Source: Albifimbria verrucaria (lineage: Eukaryota; Ascomycota; Sordariomycetes; Hypocreales; Stachybotryaceae). Taken from it: a stretch of 64,000 nucleotides of DNA. The DNA is taken from assembly GCA_020081605.1 (NCBI GenBank), contig JAHREC010000013.1, positions 1,054,001 through 1,118,000 of the forward strand, given 5' to 3'. Both the position numbers and the translations under genes were made by a program. The notes under the pieces are model-generated. The model was not told the DNA's origin. It saw only the letters and a program-made list of their open reading frames with translations, and searched no databases. Shown here one piece after another: positions 1 through 12,235 of the stretch (position 1 is its first letter; every line of letters starts with the position of its first letter).

Positions 1-750
1 GAAAGGGTCGCGAGTTCAACGATGGACAAAGAAAAGAATCGACAGACGTTGTCGCAAAGGAGATGACGAGAGGGAGAAGGTAGAGAGAAAAATTAAAGCA
101 ACGGACAAGACAGAAAGATGAAGGGAAAACAAGGCGAGGATCGTCTTGGCAGGGCGGCATTCGCATCCGTCATTTCAGGGTCCTGCACGCGCGTCTGACT
201 GCTGATGCCATGCACAGCCACCGAGTCTCATGCCCAAGCTCGGTGGGCTGGCCAGGCCAGAACATGAGCCAAGAGCCAGCCAAGAGCCAGCTAAGAGCCA
301 GCTAAAAAAACACCCCAGGTACAGTAAACGCCAGCCTTGCCAGTGGAGCCAGGCCAGTCCAGCCCCATCTAATCCAGGAACCACCCCCAAAGCTCCCATC
401 ATTAGCCACAGCCACAGCCACAACAGTATGCATATTGCTAGTACACTTTGGGTATTTACTTATTCATCTCCTCCATTCACTCAATGGCATCTCATCACAA
501 TCTGGCAGTTGGTCTGTCCCAGTTCCATCAATTTATTTCATCCCCATAAATAGGTAGGTGAAGAATCCCAAACACCGTCTTACCATCTCATCCCATTCAC
601 CCCGGTTCCGTTCTCCTGCTTCTGGCTATCCCGCTGACGATAGATTTCCTCTACCAACAAGGATCCTTCAATGCCAATCTCCCTGTCACCCGAATAGCCG
701 TTCCCATCAACCACATACTATTAGTCGAACGAGCCTGTATCCCAGGCATC
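1..750. other. Gene-free left edge with simple repeats
   Basis: No convincing coding region. The stretch is rich in short direct repeats built on AGCC/CCAG words. Open frames here have no recognisable protein and look like by-products of the repeats. It includes the 3' flank of the minus-strand monooxygenase that ends at 751. Confidence 0.5.
271..303. repeat. 11-bp tandem repeat, three copies
   Basis: Three head-to-tail copies of AAGAGCCAGC(C/T) at 271-281, 282-292 and 293-303, with a partial copy (GAGCC) just before. About 110 bp downstream a second short run of the 6-mer CCACAG (about 409-424) occurs. Non-coding microsatellite-like sequence. Confidence 0.8.
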
Positions 751-2105
751 TTAGTTCTTCTCCCGCATCCCAAGGTCCTGCAGCTTCTGCTCGAAATCCG
801 CAACAGCCTCGTTCACCATCTTGTCCGCCTTGTTGTTGGCCAGCTTGTCGAGCCGCATGCTCGTATCCGCTCGGTGCTTCTTCAAGTCTCGGTCAACCTC
901 CGCAATCTCCCACTTGTTCAGTTCACCCTGCTTCCGGCTGCTCATCACCAGCCACTGCGACCGCTCCCGCCGCGCCCTGTCGTATGCCTTGAACGCCTCC
1001 GCCAGCACCGTTGCCTTGTCTGCGCCATTCTCTCCCTCTCCCTCTCGCAACCTCGCCGCCGCCCGCTCCAGCAGCGCCGCCGCCACGAGTGCGTCCTCTA
1101 CCCCATCCCGGCTCCGGCTCCGTGGTGCGGCGTTGAGGCATGCGCCGCGTCACCCATTAGTGCCACTTGCCCGAATGCGTACGTCTTCAACGGATGGTCT
1201 AGCGTGTCGAAAATCGCCCACCGGCTAAGCTCCTCTGGAAACGTCTCCACCAGGCTCCGGACCATCGGGTTGAACCCGGCAAACGCTCCGATGAGATCCT
1301 TCTTGGAGCCCTTGGTCGTGTACATGTCTCCTCCTGACCACTCCTTCTCTCGCACAAACGCCGCTGCGTTGAGGAACTTGTAGTTCGCTACCGGATACGA
1401 CACTATATTCGCCCCGGGTCCCAGCCAGAAATGCATCATGCGAGCGTATTGACCGAGGATGGGCTCTGCCTTCTCCATCGGAATCAAGCAGCGGTAAGCG
1501 CACTCCTTGGCGAAGTGCGCCGTTGCGCTGGGGTCATTCTTATCCACAACCGCTCGACGCACGTATGACTTGATGCCGTCGCACCCAATAACGGCGTCTG
1601 CTTCCGCCGTCTCTCCATTGGCAAACTCCATCAACACCTTCCCTGTTTCCAATTGCTCGAGCTTGACGAGACGCTTCCCAAGCTTCACGCATGTTGGCGG
1701 CAGTAGTGGAAGCATTGCGGCGATGAATTGCGATCGCTGGCACACTGACAGCTCCAGCGCATCGTGCGATAGCACCATGTCGGCCAGCGTGCCGGGTGGT
1801 CGGGGACGCCCATCTTTATCATCCGTGGCATCCAAGAAGCGCATATCCTTGGTAAACAAGGTAATCTTCTTCAGCTCGTCTATCATTCGAGCGTCTAGGG
1901 CCTCCATGCAGTCCAAGACGTTGTTGAGGAACCCGATGCCGACCCCGATTTCCTGAAGCTCTCGAGCCTGCTCGTAGACTGTGACTGGTATGTTTCGCGC
2001 ACATAGCCCTATCGCCGCGCAGAGCCCGATGATGCCACTACCAATGATGGCAACCTCGAAAGGCGCCTCGTCCGGCCGACCGTTGGCAGACGCGTTTGGC
2101 TCCAT
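751..2105 (-). CDS. FAD-dependent monooxygenase, salicylate hydroxylase type
   Basis: Group A flavoprotein monooxygenase. The N-terminus has the Rossmann GxGxxG motif (VAIIGSGIIGLCAAIG). The second FAD motif GDAAHASTPHHGAGAG lies near residue 325, and the usual helical tail follows. Total length of about 450 aa fits salicylate hydroxylase and related aromatic-ring hydroxylases, which use NAD(P)H and O2. The substrate cannot be read from sequence. The ATG at 2105 is chosen because it gives a short leader before the FAD motif; the longer frame upstream has only a GTG start. The frame breaks at 1101-1104 (CCCC on +): one more base restores GMGVEDALVAAALLE, the normal family sequence, so I read it as an assembly error. 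No intron is needed. Gene-poor surroundings and no pathway partner. Confidence 0.85.
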
Positions 2106-5043
2106 GTCTCGAGATTCTGTGAGCAGGTTGCTTGGATCAAAACAAAATGCCCAGTGGTACTGTGCCGAGATTCGCGACTCCGCTTTTGATGCCACAAAGT
2201 CTCGCTTGTGTCCCTATCGTGGTCAGCGAGCCCTCTTGGTATTTATAATTGTCTCAAGATGCCAAAGCATAAGCGCTGGCTCCAAAGCTTCTGTTGATTG
2301 AAACTCTGCAGCGACGTATCCCACGCCGATCCGTCACCGCAACAATTGTACGGAAACTTCCAGTACGAGAGCTGTATGCAGGGTCCATTGTTGCATCATG
2401 ATAGGTCCGTACACAGCCAGGGATGCATCAGAACGCAAACACTGTCCAACCACTGTGGCATCGGCGCAACTAGAGTGCGACCCCGCCCCTAAAGAGGCAT
2501 TCAGTCTCCTCATTCTAGATGGTAGACTATTGTTTCTTTGCTGCGCGCTGTTTGCACGCTCTTGACCAATGCATTTTCTTGAGCAGGGTTACAACAAGCT
2601 GTGGTTGGGCCGTGGAGCCATGTGGGCGTACCGGAGGTCGGAATCGCGAGGCACGCAGCCTTTGTGCATGTCCTCCAATTGCAGCGTCCGACGCACACTG
2701 ATGATCCCAGACCGGACATTCGCTTTTTGATATGTCCGGATCCGCTATTCCCTTGCAGAAGCAGGATACTCGTTTAAGACGTTTCTCGAGGGGCCCCGGA
2801 TTTAACAATTGCCAAATGGGTCAAGTTAACCGAGTCAACTGACCGACATAGCCATCCCGAAGTAAGTCATGAAACGCATCAGAAGCCAGTATTCTCGTAG
2901 ATGACATTAGTCAGCGGAGGTTGTAATTGTGCTTGCTTCAATCCTTCGTCTTCTCTTACTTTTGCGGCCCAGAAAGAACATAGTGTCGGAGCAATTCTAT
3001 ACCCAGCCTCAAAAGAACAAAACAGATAACCCGCTGTGTAGCATAGATCCCAGTACTTATACGGATTGACTCTAGCGGTGGTCTTTCGGTATTGTTACTG
3101 CCTCGTTCGTATTGGCTGTGAAGTGTTGGTCCTATCCACTTGTGAAGCCAGGGACGTGTCCTATCTAGTGCTCCTCTATACTTACTTGAATACCTAACCC
3201 TGATCAGACAGACACTGACACCAAAGACGAAATAGCAGAAATCAAAGACTCATTCTTCCATGGATGCCGACACAGCAATTCGAAAGTGCCGTAGCTGACT
3301 TGTGAGTCGAATTGTCGAACCGAATCAATTTGGACAAACTGGCCAAAGCTGTACATGCCATGGATTCTTATACCAAGCCTGAGCAGTCAAACATAGCGAC
3401 ATCTCCGCTTACGTAGAGAGCACTATCAAATCAATACTACAAGTACCCAGTACAACGTAACGGTAGAATCTCGAGATCGTAAGTTCCTCCGCAGAGGCAT
3501 AGGTTCAATCCACGAATATACCTAGCCTATAGGTACAATCTTGAGGTCCCAGACTCCTTGTGGATCAAATTCTGAGTATATGACGTTTGAGACATCGTAA
3601 GATTCTTACTCGACCCAAAACAACAAAGCAGGAGCCGAGTAAGCATGTCTAGAGCTTTCTTGGCCAGTCATCGTCACACATTACTCTTGCTTAAGTCCCA
3701 TGAACCAGGCTGACGGGATCTTGAAAACTTAGCGAATGATACATCTAGTACGCCGATAGTGTGGCCAGCATGTCATTAGCTCTGACTTGGTCGATATAAG
3801 GATCCTTATGAGCAGCCCCTCGCCCTTTTCTGCGACTTAGACGCCTTGCCAACACTGCAATCACGCAGCGCTGTCCAACTACCATAATGAGATGTTCTGT
3901 CCAATAAATCGAGGATTTGAATCGCCTTGGCACTCTCATTTTATCACCTCTGTTACCAGAAGTAAAGTAAGTGTTTATTACCATTCACGAGTTCGGTCAT
4001 GCTTGAGGAATACCAAATGATATCTCTGCTCACGGCTGGGATATTGTTCTCTCGCATAGCCAAGTATAATATACTGCTTCATAAAGAGTAAAAGTTCCTA
4101 TTTGAGCAACCTGAGGGCTATGCTGCTGGAAACTCGGTACTGTTACGGTGTAGCTGGGTGCTATTGATAATACCATACAAACCGTGTAAATAAGAACGCA
4201 TCGCGAGAAATACGAGCCATACCTCATCCTCAGCCGCAAACAATTTTCATGCCTACAGTGTCTCATGGAGGGATGATACTATCAGTACACATTAGCACCC
4301 TCCATGATTTCCTTGAGACAATTTGTTCTATCTTCAATGTGAACGAACATTTTTAGCCTGGGCTGGACCGTCAAGCGGTGCGCTCCCATGTCTCAGGTCT
4401 CGGTGTCCCACACATCTTTGGATCAATTGTGATTTCAAGCGAGGTCTGCATCAGGCTGGTGAGCAACATGGTGATGAAGATCGATTCTGCCTTCATGAGA
4501 CGCATCGCGAATATATCGATAATGTCCATTCTATGATTCCATAACCACTATTCCTACTACCTAATCGACTCAAATTAAACCAAGTAGAGGTCTGCATAAG
4601 AGAAGAAATACACCTAAAACACTTACTTATCGATGCATCAGTAACAGCTCATACCTAAGACTCTGAGGGTCGATGACTATACTCCACATTCCAGCAGCTT
4701 CAAAGCCTCGAAGCGTAATCTTGCAAGTTCCTTCGATTCTTATTGGACAGGAGCATTTTGGAATACGTCTAGAACCATGGTCATATCAAGGAGCTGAAGA
4801 TATATTGCATGTGTAGGAATCGTGAATCGACTCTGGCCAGCATGGAATGCAGCCACGGGGCTCGTCGCAGCACAGCGCAACAATACGCACTGATTATGCC
4901 ATATACAACGTGGGCGAGGCATCGCAAAGCTGAAGGAGAACTACTTGGAGACTTCAGCAATGGCCGTCATCGTCTAGCGGCAGTCACGGTATAGAAAACG
5001 AAGTGGTGTCAAGCAGCAGCAATCAGGAAAGCCAGCATCGCAA
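2106..5043. other. Long gene-free stretch
   Basis: About 2.9 kb without a supportable gene. Small open frames on both strands (longest about 90 codons) show no motif, signal peptide or splice-linked continuation. Composition is more AT-rich than the housekeeping half of the window, with stop codons in all frames. I see no terminal inverted repeats or transposase remnant, though a heavily decayed element cannot be excluded by eye. Confidence 0.5.
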
Positions 5044-5050
5044 TATATAA
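5044..5050 (+). promoter_or_regulatory. TATA box of secreted-protein gene
   Basis: TATATAA at 5044-5050, 52 bp before the ATG at 5102, followed by a pyrimidine-rich leader and CACCAACATG start context. Position and sequence fit a core promoter; no start-site data. Confidence 0.5.
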
Positions 5051-5101
5051 GGGAGACCAGCCCCTTTTTCTTGACCCTCAAATCTCATCTCCACCACCAA
5101 C

Positions 5102-5855
5102 ATGAAGCTCTCCAGCGTGTTTCTCTTTGCTTCCTTTGCCTTTGGGGCTCCTTCCATCCCTACCTCTGTACAGCATGAGATCGTCGAGAAGCGACAAGGA
5201 GGCGTTATTGGCCAAATCGTTGGAATTGTCAACGACGTCACTAATACCGTCGGTGGATCTGTGGACAACGTCGGTAAGCCTGCCTTCGAGAACCGGGATA
5301 ATAAGATACGCTAAGAATGTCCCTCTAATAGTGAATACCCTTCATAATGTTGTGGGAGGCACCGCGCCAATTGTGCCGGAAGTTGAAGATGCTCTCGTTA
5401 AGGAACTTGAGATCATCCTCGGTGCTTTGACAATTGGCGCTCATGACCTAGTCAGCGTAGTGGGAAATGTCCTGGCTGTTGCATTGGCTCTACGAAGCCT
5501 CACTCAAGCACAGCTCAACGCCCTCGCCACTACCCTTACCAAGCTTGACCATATTCTTAATCCTTTAGCAATTGTGCTTAAATCTGGCACGAACAACCTC
5601 ACTCCCGAAATCATCTTGCGGATCAGCGACATTGCGGATGCTGTTCCATCTTTTCTTACGCCTCTCGTTACCTTCCTGTTCAATCTCAGTAGCTTTGCCA
5701 ACTCTTCGGGTCTCACCGTTGTTGGCTTCGTCACTGTCGTCCAGGGCTTGGCTACTACTGTTCAAGCACTCATTACTAATTTTGGTCTCCCTTCCCTGAC
5801 TGGAGTCCTAACCGCCTTGAACTCGGTACTTTCGCTTCTGGCCAAGCCCATCTGA
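5102..5855 (+). CDS. Small secreted hydrophobic protein, unknown function
   Basis: Two exons joined at a 58-bp intron (5274-5331, GTAAGC...TAG) give 231 aa. The first about 16 residues (MKLSSVFLFASFAFGA) are a signal peptide. A likely Kex2-type site (EKR, about residue 31) follows, leaving a mature protein of about 200 residues. It is Leu/Val/Ile/Ala/Thr-rich, with few charges and no cysteine that I can see. Recurrent motifs such as VxxVVGNVLAV and LTxLVTFLFNLSS suggest amphipathic helices, reminiscent of fungal hydrophobic surface-binding proteins, but I do not recognise the family. TATA box 52 bp upstream. Likely exported to wall or medium; role unknown. Confidence 0.75.
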
Positions 5856-6512
5856 TTGACCGGGTTGCATAAACGGTGTTTTGGGGAACAGAAACGAGTT
5901 GGAGCAATGCTCACTGCGAGGATAAGAAGTGGTCCCATGAAAGTCGTCCTATAAGCTTCTTTCTCCGGGGTCTTTGACGAGTAATGTTTTCTACTTGACT
6001 TTGGTATTACTTGTTGGCTCAAATACGACAGCCTCATTAATTTGACATGTACTTGGTAGATTCACTATTTTCGAATATTATAATTTGGCTTGATTGGATT
6101 GCCTCTCATGATCGCGTCCACTGATATTGACTTCTGTGTGTATGCGGCAACAAAGCCGGTCATTATAGACCGAGGGATGGGCTAGTTCTTAAGAAGCTTG
6201 AGCCTTGGGAACATGCAGTGCACTCTATACACAGCCCTTCCATAGCCACCCGTAACCTTGCATCATCCTGGTTCAAGTAGGCCCATGCCGAGCGTCTCCA
6301 CAGGCCCGGAGTCGAAACTAAAACTAGGCCGTCAAGACTATGAGCTAACGGACCAGTCGATGTTTCTACACGGCCCCACCGGTTCTCCATAATGTCCGTA
6401 TAACCCGGTTTCTGACATACACTAACAAAACATTTTCTCCGATGACGAAGCTGACGATGTTGAACATTCCCAATGTTTGATTCACTCCTTTCATCTTCAT
6501 CCTCGCGTCACA
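5856..6512. other. Intergenic, nothing recognised
   Basis: About 650 bp between two plus-strand genes. Minus-strand open frames at 6163-6390 and 6366-6632 lack motifs; the latter overlaps the methyltransferase start and is taken as chance. Confidence 0.5.
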
Positions 6513-7117
6513 ATGGCAGCCGACTTTGACAAGCAGAGCTACTGGCATGCTCGCTTCAACAAAGAGACGTCTTTCGAATGGCTCATGACGTCCGACCAGT
6601 TCATGACCATTCTGCGGCCTCATCTTGAACAACTAGACGCCCCGACGGCGCGGATCCTTCACATTGGCATGGGAACAAGCGACCTCCAGAACAAATTCCG
6701 TGCGCTTGGCTTCCTCAATGTCATCAACGTCGATTATGAGCCGCTGGCCGTAGAGCGTGGTCGGCAGCTTGAGCAGAAGGCCTTTGGCGATGTTCAGATG
6801 GACTACGCGGTAGCTGATGCCACACAGCTTCTTCTTCCTACTGCATATGACTTGATAGTAGACAAGAGCACTGTCGATGCTATTGCTTGCGGGGTGAGGA
6901 AAATGTCCTCGCCATGGCTCGCAGCGTCGAAAGACATTTGGCGCCTGGCGCAGTCTGGATATCGTTGAGTTACTCCTCAACCCGCTTCAACATTGAGAAT
7001 CTGCCTTTTTCAGTCCAAGTTCTCGCACGCGTACCAACACCTAAAAGAAACCCTTTGGATCCGGATGTATATATCTTCTGCTATTTGCTCCGTACCAGAG
7101 AAGACGACTCAACATGA
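6513..7117 (+). CDS. SAM-dependent methyltransferase, METTL13/EFM-like
   Basis: Class I methyltransferase of about 201 aa. It opens with the D..YWHARF..E.SFEWL pattern of the eEF1A-lysine/METTL12-13 group. Motif I is ILHIGMGTSDL (about residues 47-57), motif II INVDYEP with the acidic residue that binds SAM ribose, and the post-motif is YDLIVDKSTVDAIAC. These place it with protein (often translation-factor) lysine methyltransferases; the actual substrate is inference. The ATG at 6513 has a good context (CACAATGGC) and precedes the conserved region. The frame breaks at GGGG 6891-6894: a fifth G gives ACGGEENVLAMARSVERHLAPG, the expected continuation. No intron. Confidence 0.8.
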
Positions 7118-7285
7118 TACCCGCACACCAGCCACTGAAAATCCTTGCAAAACACACTGCACATAGGTATAGAGCCCATCGGCTATGATAAGAAATGACA
7201 ACCACATTTTTACAACCGGCCTCGCCAGTAACACTTCGCCTTCCTGTGTCGCAGCTAAATCATTGGGACAGGAGAATGCCTTTAC

Positions 7286-9284
7286 TTAGCAACACCTACA
7301 CTCCTGTGACTTTGGGCTCCAAGTTCTCTGGTGCTTCCCTGGTATCTCTGCATGTGTCTCGTATATATCAAGCATAGGTTCCACGTCCCTGCCGCACATC
7401 TTAGACACTTTCCAATGCAGATATTGGGCATGGTATCCAGCATGATCGCGGTTCTTCATACTGAAGACACTATCAAGTTCTTCAAGCGTTCTGTTCTTAG
7501 TCTCCGGCAGGAGGAACCAAGCAAAGATCCAGCCGAACACGTTCCATGCCGCGTACCAGCAGAAACCCCCGTAGGCGAAAACTTGTTCATCAGTTCAGGC
7601 CAGGTGAAACTGATTAAAAAGTTAAAGGCCCAGGTGATTGCTGTAGCCGAGGACATACCAATAGCTCGTATATGCAAGGGAAAGGCCTCAGCACTGTACG
7701 TAAAGGGAACAGGACCAAGACCAGGGAGTAGATGAGCATGAAGAGGTACAGGCTGGTGGCAACCAACCCGAGACGGATATTTTCATCTGGTATCTTGAAG
7801 CTGAAAGCAGTCCAGAAGAGGCAACATGCCATGAAAGGGAACGTGCAAAGAAGAAGCCAGCGACGGCCAAACCTGTCAATAGTCCATATTGCAGGAATGG
7901 CACCGAGGAAATTGCATGCACCGGTGCCAAGAGAAATCAACAATGCACGGTTCCTCGAAAAGCCAGCGTCAACGAAGATCTTTGTGCTATAATACGCAAT
8001 GACGTTGACTACATTCACCACTCGTTAGTTTCTGTGGCCACCCCTAGGCTTGGATAGATGTTGTGAAAAACCTACCACCACACAACTGCTGCATAATCAT
8101 GCAGAACCAAGCAGACTGTGCCGCTCGCCGATTTCTTCGAACGGTGAAGAACTCTCTGAACGTGTCCCAGCTTGTCTTCTCACTTTGTGCTAGCTGTTCA
8201 ACTTCCAAGAACTTGTACGCAAGATACAAATCACGAGCAGCTTGAATGTCGCTCCTGCGTAACTTCCTGAGAGACTTGAAAGCTTCAGAGAATCTCCTCT
8301 TATCCATGTACCACCGCGGGCTCTCGGGCATACAGTAGACGAGAGCTCCAACAATCATGGGTGGCACGCCGGTGATGCCCAGCATCCATCGCCACTGCGA
8401 GTTGGGGCCCATAAAGTCCACTCCCTGGAAAATAATTGAGATGACAAATCCAAGCATGATGCCAAAAGCTGTCCACATCTGCCACATCATCGTCAAGGCG
8501 CCGCGGATGGACTTGGGAGCACACTCGGCCGCGTACACCGGCGTTGTGCTGGATTTGGCGCCGACTGCCAGACCAAGAACGAGACGGCTGCCAAGGAAAC
8601 ACTTCCAGTTTGGCGACGCCGCCTGCCAAAACGCCGTGAAACATGCTAAGAAACACGACAAGACGATTGTGCCCCGACGACCATATCGGTGGTTCAACGG
8701 CGCATTTAGCCAGCACCCGATCAACGCCGCGGCGGCATAGGGTGAGCCGTTGATAAGGCCCTGCATCACACGGTCTGTGATGCCGAACTCGTCAAAGTAG
8801 AAGTCCTGTCACTATGTAAGCTTTGAGTCAAGAATGACTTCGAACATATGGTAGGGACATACTTGGGCGCCGTTGATGACTGTTTGGTCCATGCCTTGGA
8901 CGACGGCACAGCCAGCACACAACGCGGCAAGTAGATACAGTCGTGGCGGCGACGACTTCCAGCGACTTCTCGATTCAAAACGTAGCATTTCCTTGTCCTC
9001 CTGGTTCAACTCATCCACGGACTCGAAGCCATCCGCAATGTGTTGCGTCTTGGCCACCAACCCACCCTTTCGGAAGACCTCTGCGTACTGGATCAGGTCA
9101 TGCTTCTCCACGAATATATCTATGTCCTTAATGATCTCCTCATTGGTCATGTTCAGTAGGGGTTATGCACCAGTGAGGTCTTGTTTTCTGTAACAGATTC
9201 CATGTTGACGACAGTAGGAGTAGATGCGTCAGAAGTGGAAGCTGGCAAGATAGTTTCTATCGATTCGTCTTCCGTGGCAGACAT
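7286..9284 (-). CDS. MFS sugar/polyol transporter
   Basis: Sugar porter family protein of about 590 aa with 12 predicted membrane helices. Diagnostic pieces are the NHRYGRRG loop motif (helix 2-3), PESPRWYMDKRR, DRFGRRW and the C-terminal LPETKNRTLEELD. A long acidic cytosolic N-terminus precedes helix 1. The start at 9284 (MSATEDES) is chosen because a fifth C at 9159-9162 (GGGG on +) joins that leader in frame to NMTNEEIIKDIDIF. Introns: 8806-8862 (57 bp) and 8009-8075 (67 bp, CTAAC branch). Two more one-base gaps, near 7720 and 7577, interrupt conserved SAEAFPLHIRAIGM and FAYGGFCWY. Likely proton-coupled uptake of a hexose, disaccharide or inositol-type polyol at the plasma membrane; substrate unknown. 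Confidence 0.85.
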
Positions 9285-11380
9285 TTTCGACTAAACAGTG
9301 GTATCAAAAGGGTCAGAACGTGGGATATCTATGGAGGCGGAGTAGAAGAGAGTGTGGTGCAAACCGTCAGATGGGTCAGTCTGGGGTTGAATGTGGAGGT
9401 GGAGGACGGGTATTTATCAACCAAAAGTCTGGACACCCGGACAACCGGCATGAAATGAGGGGTTCATGAACTCTTTTGGTCGCCTTTACGTCCTTTTGCA
9501 GCTATAGGTGTTCAGATTGTGTGTCGGTGGTCGTGTGATGTCCGCCACAGCCCAAAACGATGTTGACACGAACTGGGCATCGCGTCCGCGTATTGAAACT
9601 TTGTTTACCAGAAGACGGGATGTGAACCACTAGTCTCGGCTCATCGGTATGCAACTATCGTGGGGGCCGTACAGTAAACGGAGAAATACAAGAAGCTCCC
9701 CATAAGGCTAAGCAGCACGCGAGCAAGGAAGGTCGGGGATCAAGCCAAAGGTGGTACTAGCAACAGCCTCCTGATCCAGAAACGTCCATGAATCCTACTA
9801 TAACAGGTAGATCCTACAGTGTCTCCTCCAGAGCAAAGTATTGTTGTGTATCTGTGCCATAATAGTATAGTTAACATAAAACCATAACCTTGAAGCTTAT
9901 GTACGGGTCTCACCAGCAACCAAGACCATAGTTTCTCTTGATGAGGTGCGTAACTCGAGGTTTAGTTACCGAGTCGTGCCATTTCTGAACGTGTCTCATA
10001 GTATCCGTTTCTTTAATGAAAAGCTCAACCGACTGACAGTCGGTGATCCCTCAGTGCTCTGAACACCTCCCCATCAAGAATATGGATATAGATTGAGAAA
10101 TTTGTGAAAACTTCTAACTTCAGCATCTGCATGTTTTAGGTAAGAAGCTTCATTTTGCTAGATTAATTTTCATCCAGCATGAAGTGCTGCCAAAGTTGAC
10201 TGATGTGAGTATGCAGCTCAAAAGGTTGTTGCGGAGACGGCAGCATGGTTAATAATTTGCCGAAGGGATATTTCCACCCACATGACCTCTTGGGCACCAA
10301 GGTGGGCTCAAACATGTTAAACCTCAGTTAAGCATTCCAGAAGTTCAAATTTGGCCAGCGGTGATGGATTGTAGTCGCTTTGACAACGGCGAAGGGTGGC
10401 TTCGCTAGCGACCAGGAGGTCGGGATCCTCGACAGAGCGCCTCTATCCAGTTATAAAGAATGTCCAAGTCCACTGTCCAGAAATGAGTAATCACTTCAGA
10501 GGCTATGGATTCTGCCTGACAATTGTAGTGTTTCACTAAGAAATGAAATGGACTAGACCCCCAGATGGCAAAGAAAACATCACCATGCTGAGGCCTTTAT
10601 CGCAGCCAATACAACACCTCACACCAGATATGGAGCATTTCATTTCCCTTTCTTGAAGCTGGTCATCTTGTTCTGTAGCCTAGATCAATCAACAGCAATC
10701 TAATCTGAGTCTTCCTAAACAAGTCATTCTTCTTTTGGTCATCTCTTTAAGTCGCAAAGCCGTGCAGAATATAACATGCTAATAATATGATCAGCTAGAA
10801 CTAAGTGGCCCATGAGGGATAAACAGAACTCGAAAAGATGCATTGGATTGGTTGCCTTCAACGTAAGCTGAGAAGTCACGTTATAATGTGACCTGGTCCC
10901 CACCCAAGGCCGTATGTGAACTTGGACTATATGGCCCGGCTTGGATACGCACCAAAGTACAATCTCCCAATTGGCCCCTTACTTTCTTCGACTTAGTATC
11001 GAATGAAGCATATTTTCCCTTGAAGATACGATGGCATCTACGAATTTTGCTCTGCCACATGGGCTATGACCCTGGCCATGAGGCTACATCAGGTGATGAA
11101 ACCTTCCAATGGCTGCCTAACCCTACAAGATTAACCAGCGCCTTGCCTTTGCACGGCCTCGGCAATGCGGGGTAGGTTATAGGACCCTCAGTCCATGTGC
11201 TATGTAGGCACCCTATGACAACTTGCTACTGACCTTGCACAATCTGGACTTGCTAAGACTTGGTTACTATTGCCTTCTCGTTTGGGGTTCTGTCGGAGCT
11301 AGTGAAGTGTTGAATGCAAAGCCACGAGCAGTCGTCACTCAATAATCCCACTCTGCTTCATCAAGCTATAAGTCTCGAGG
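9285..11380. other. Long gene-free stretch
   Basis: About 2.1 kb between the minus-strand transporter and the plus-strand cytidylyltransferase-like gene, so a divergent promoter region at its ends. An open frame at 10888-11175 (95 codons) has no motif or start context and is not called. No repeat or mobile-element feature seen. Confidence 0.5.
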
Positions 11381-11933
11381 ATGAGCTCACCTCCTAATGA
11401 TTCAGTAGTCCGGGTATATGTTCACGGAGTCTGGGACCTCTTTCACATTGGGTACGTCCCTCCACTATCATGCACTCTTTCCTTTGTCTAACATGGGTTC
11501 ATTTATAGACATACACGCTTCCTCGAACTCGCAAAGAACACGCTTCCAAACACATTTCTCATTGTGGGTGTGACAGAGGATAATGATACCTTGAAGGCGA
11601 AGGGTCCGACAGTCATGTCCGGGGCCGAGCGGGCTGAAGTGGTGCGGGCATGCAAATATGTCGACCAAGTTATTGAGGATTGTCCACCGGTCCTTTTGCC
11701 CCAGTTTCTTGAAGATCACCAGATTGATTACTTTGCCCACTCTGATGAGGCACTCCCAGACGGTTTCGCGGATCCTTACGATTTCGTGAAAAGAAGGGAA
11801 GTCTCTTGTGATTCCGAGAACAACAGGGGTCAGTTCCACTGGCATCGTGACAAGGATCCTGCGCGATCGAGAAAAGTACATAGAACGGCAGTTGAGGCGT
11901 GGATTGTCGCTTGAGGAATTGAACCTTGGATAA
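11381..11933 (+). CDS. Minimal choline-phosphate cytidylyltransferase-like protein
   Basis: Two exons with a 57-bp intron (11452-11508, branch TCTAACA). The protein has the CTP-transferase core of the CCT family: VHGVWDLFHIGH (the HxGH nucleotide site, residues about 14-25), FLIVGVTEDNDT, ERAEVVRACKYVDQVI and, after a frame break, PRTTGVSSTGIVTRIL, matching the RTEGVSTS signature. At about 165 aa it is a bare catalytic domain; normal fungal CCT is much longer, with a membrane-binding helix and regulatory tail that are absent here. The break is at the A run 11789-11792. Probable activity is CTP + phosphocholine (or a related phosphate) to a CDP-alcohol, but loss of the tail and divergence leave substrate open. 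It sits 302 bp upstream of an NLR on the same strand. Confidence 0.75.
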
Positions 11934-12235
11934 CTTGTGCTTTTGACAATGAAGGTGGTGATGGATGGTTGCATATGCAAAAGCCTTGAAATGAGCCTTA
12001 AAGATGAATGCGTGACGGGGACGAGAGCTACACCCAAAGTTGAAGCCGTTGCTAGCTAGATATTCTTTGAATGAGTATTACTCTTACCACGTTACATTGG
12101 ATCGACAAGCACATTTAGGAGGTTAGATGCGATTGCCCAGCCAGCCCTACTCCCGCACGCGAGCCTTGTTTTCCTACCATCCACAAGTTCGTCATCATCC
12201 TTCAGATATCTTAAATCCGATTCACCAACCACAAA

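Noticed and set aside
230..553. 107-codon plus-strand open frame over the 11-bp repeats
   Set aside because: Follows the repeat composition, has no domain or start context, and overlaps an equally open minus-strand frame.
751..2105. Monooxygenase as a pseudogene
   Set aside because: Only one break, at a G/C run, and the sequence on both sides is fully family-like; the same fault recurs in essential genes.
4963..5000. tRNA-like words (CGTCTAGCGGC) near 4975
   Set aside because: Resembles the start of a tRNA but no matching anticodon arm, T-loop or acceptor stem could be drawn.
10888..11175. 95-codon plus-strand open frame
   Set aside because: No recognisable motif, no signal peptide, not linked by splice sites to other exons.
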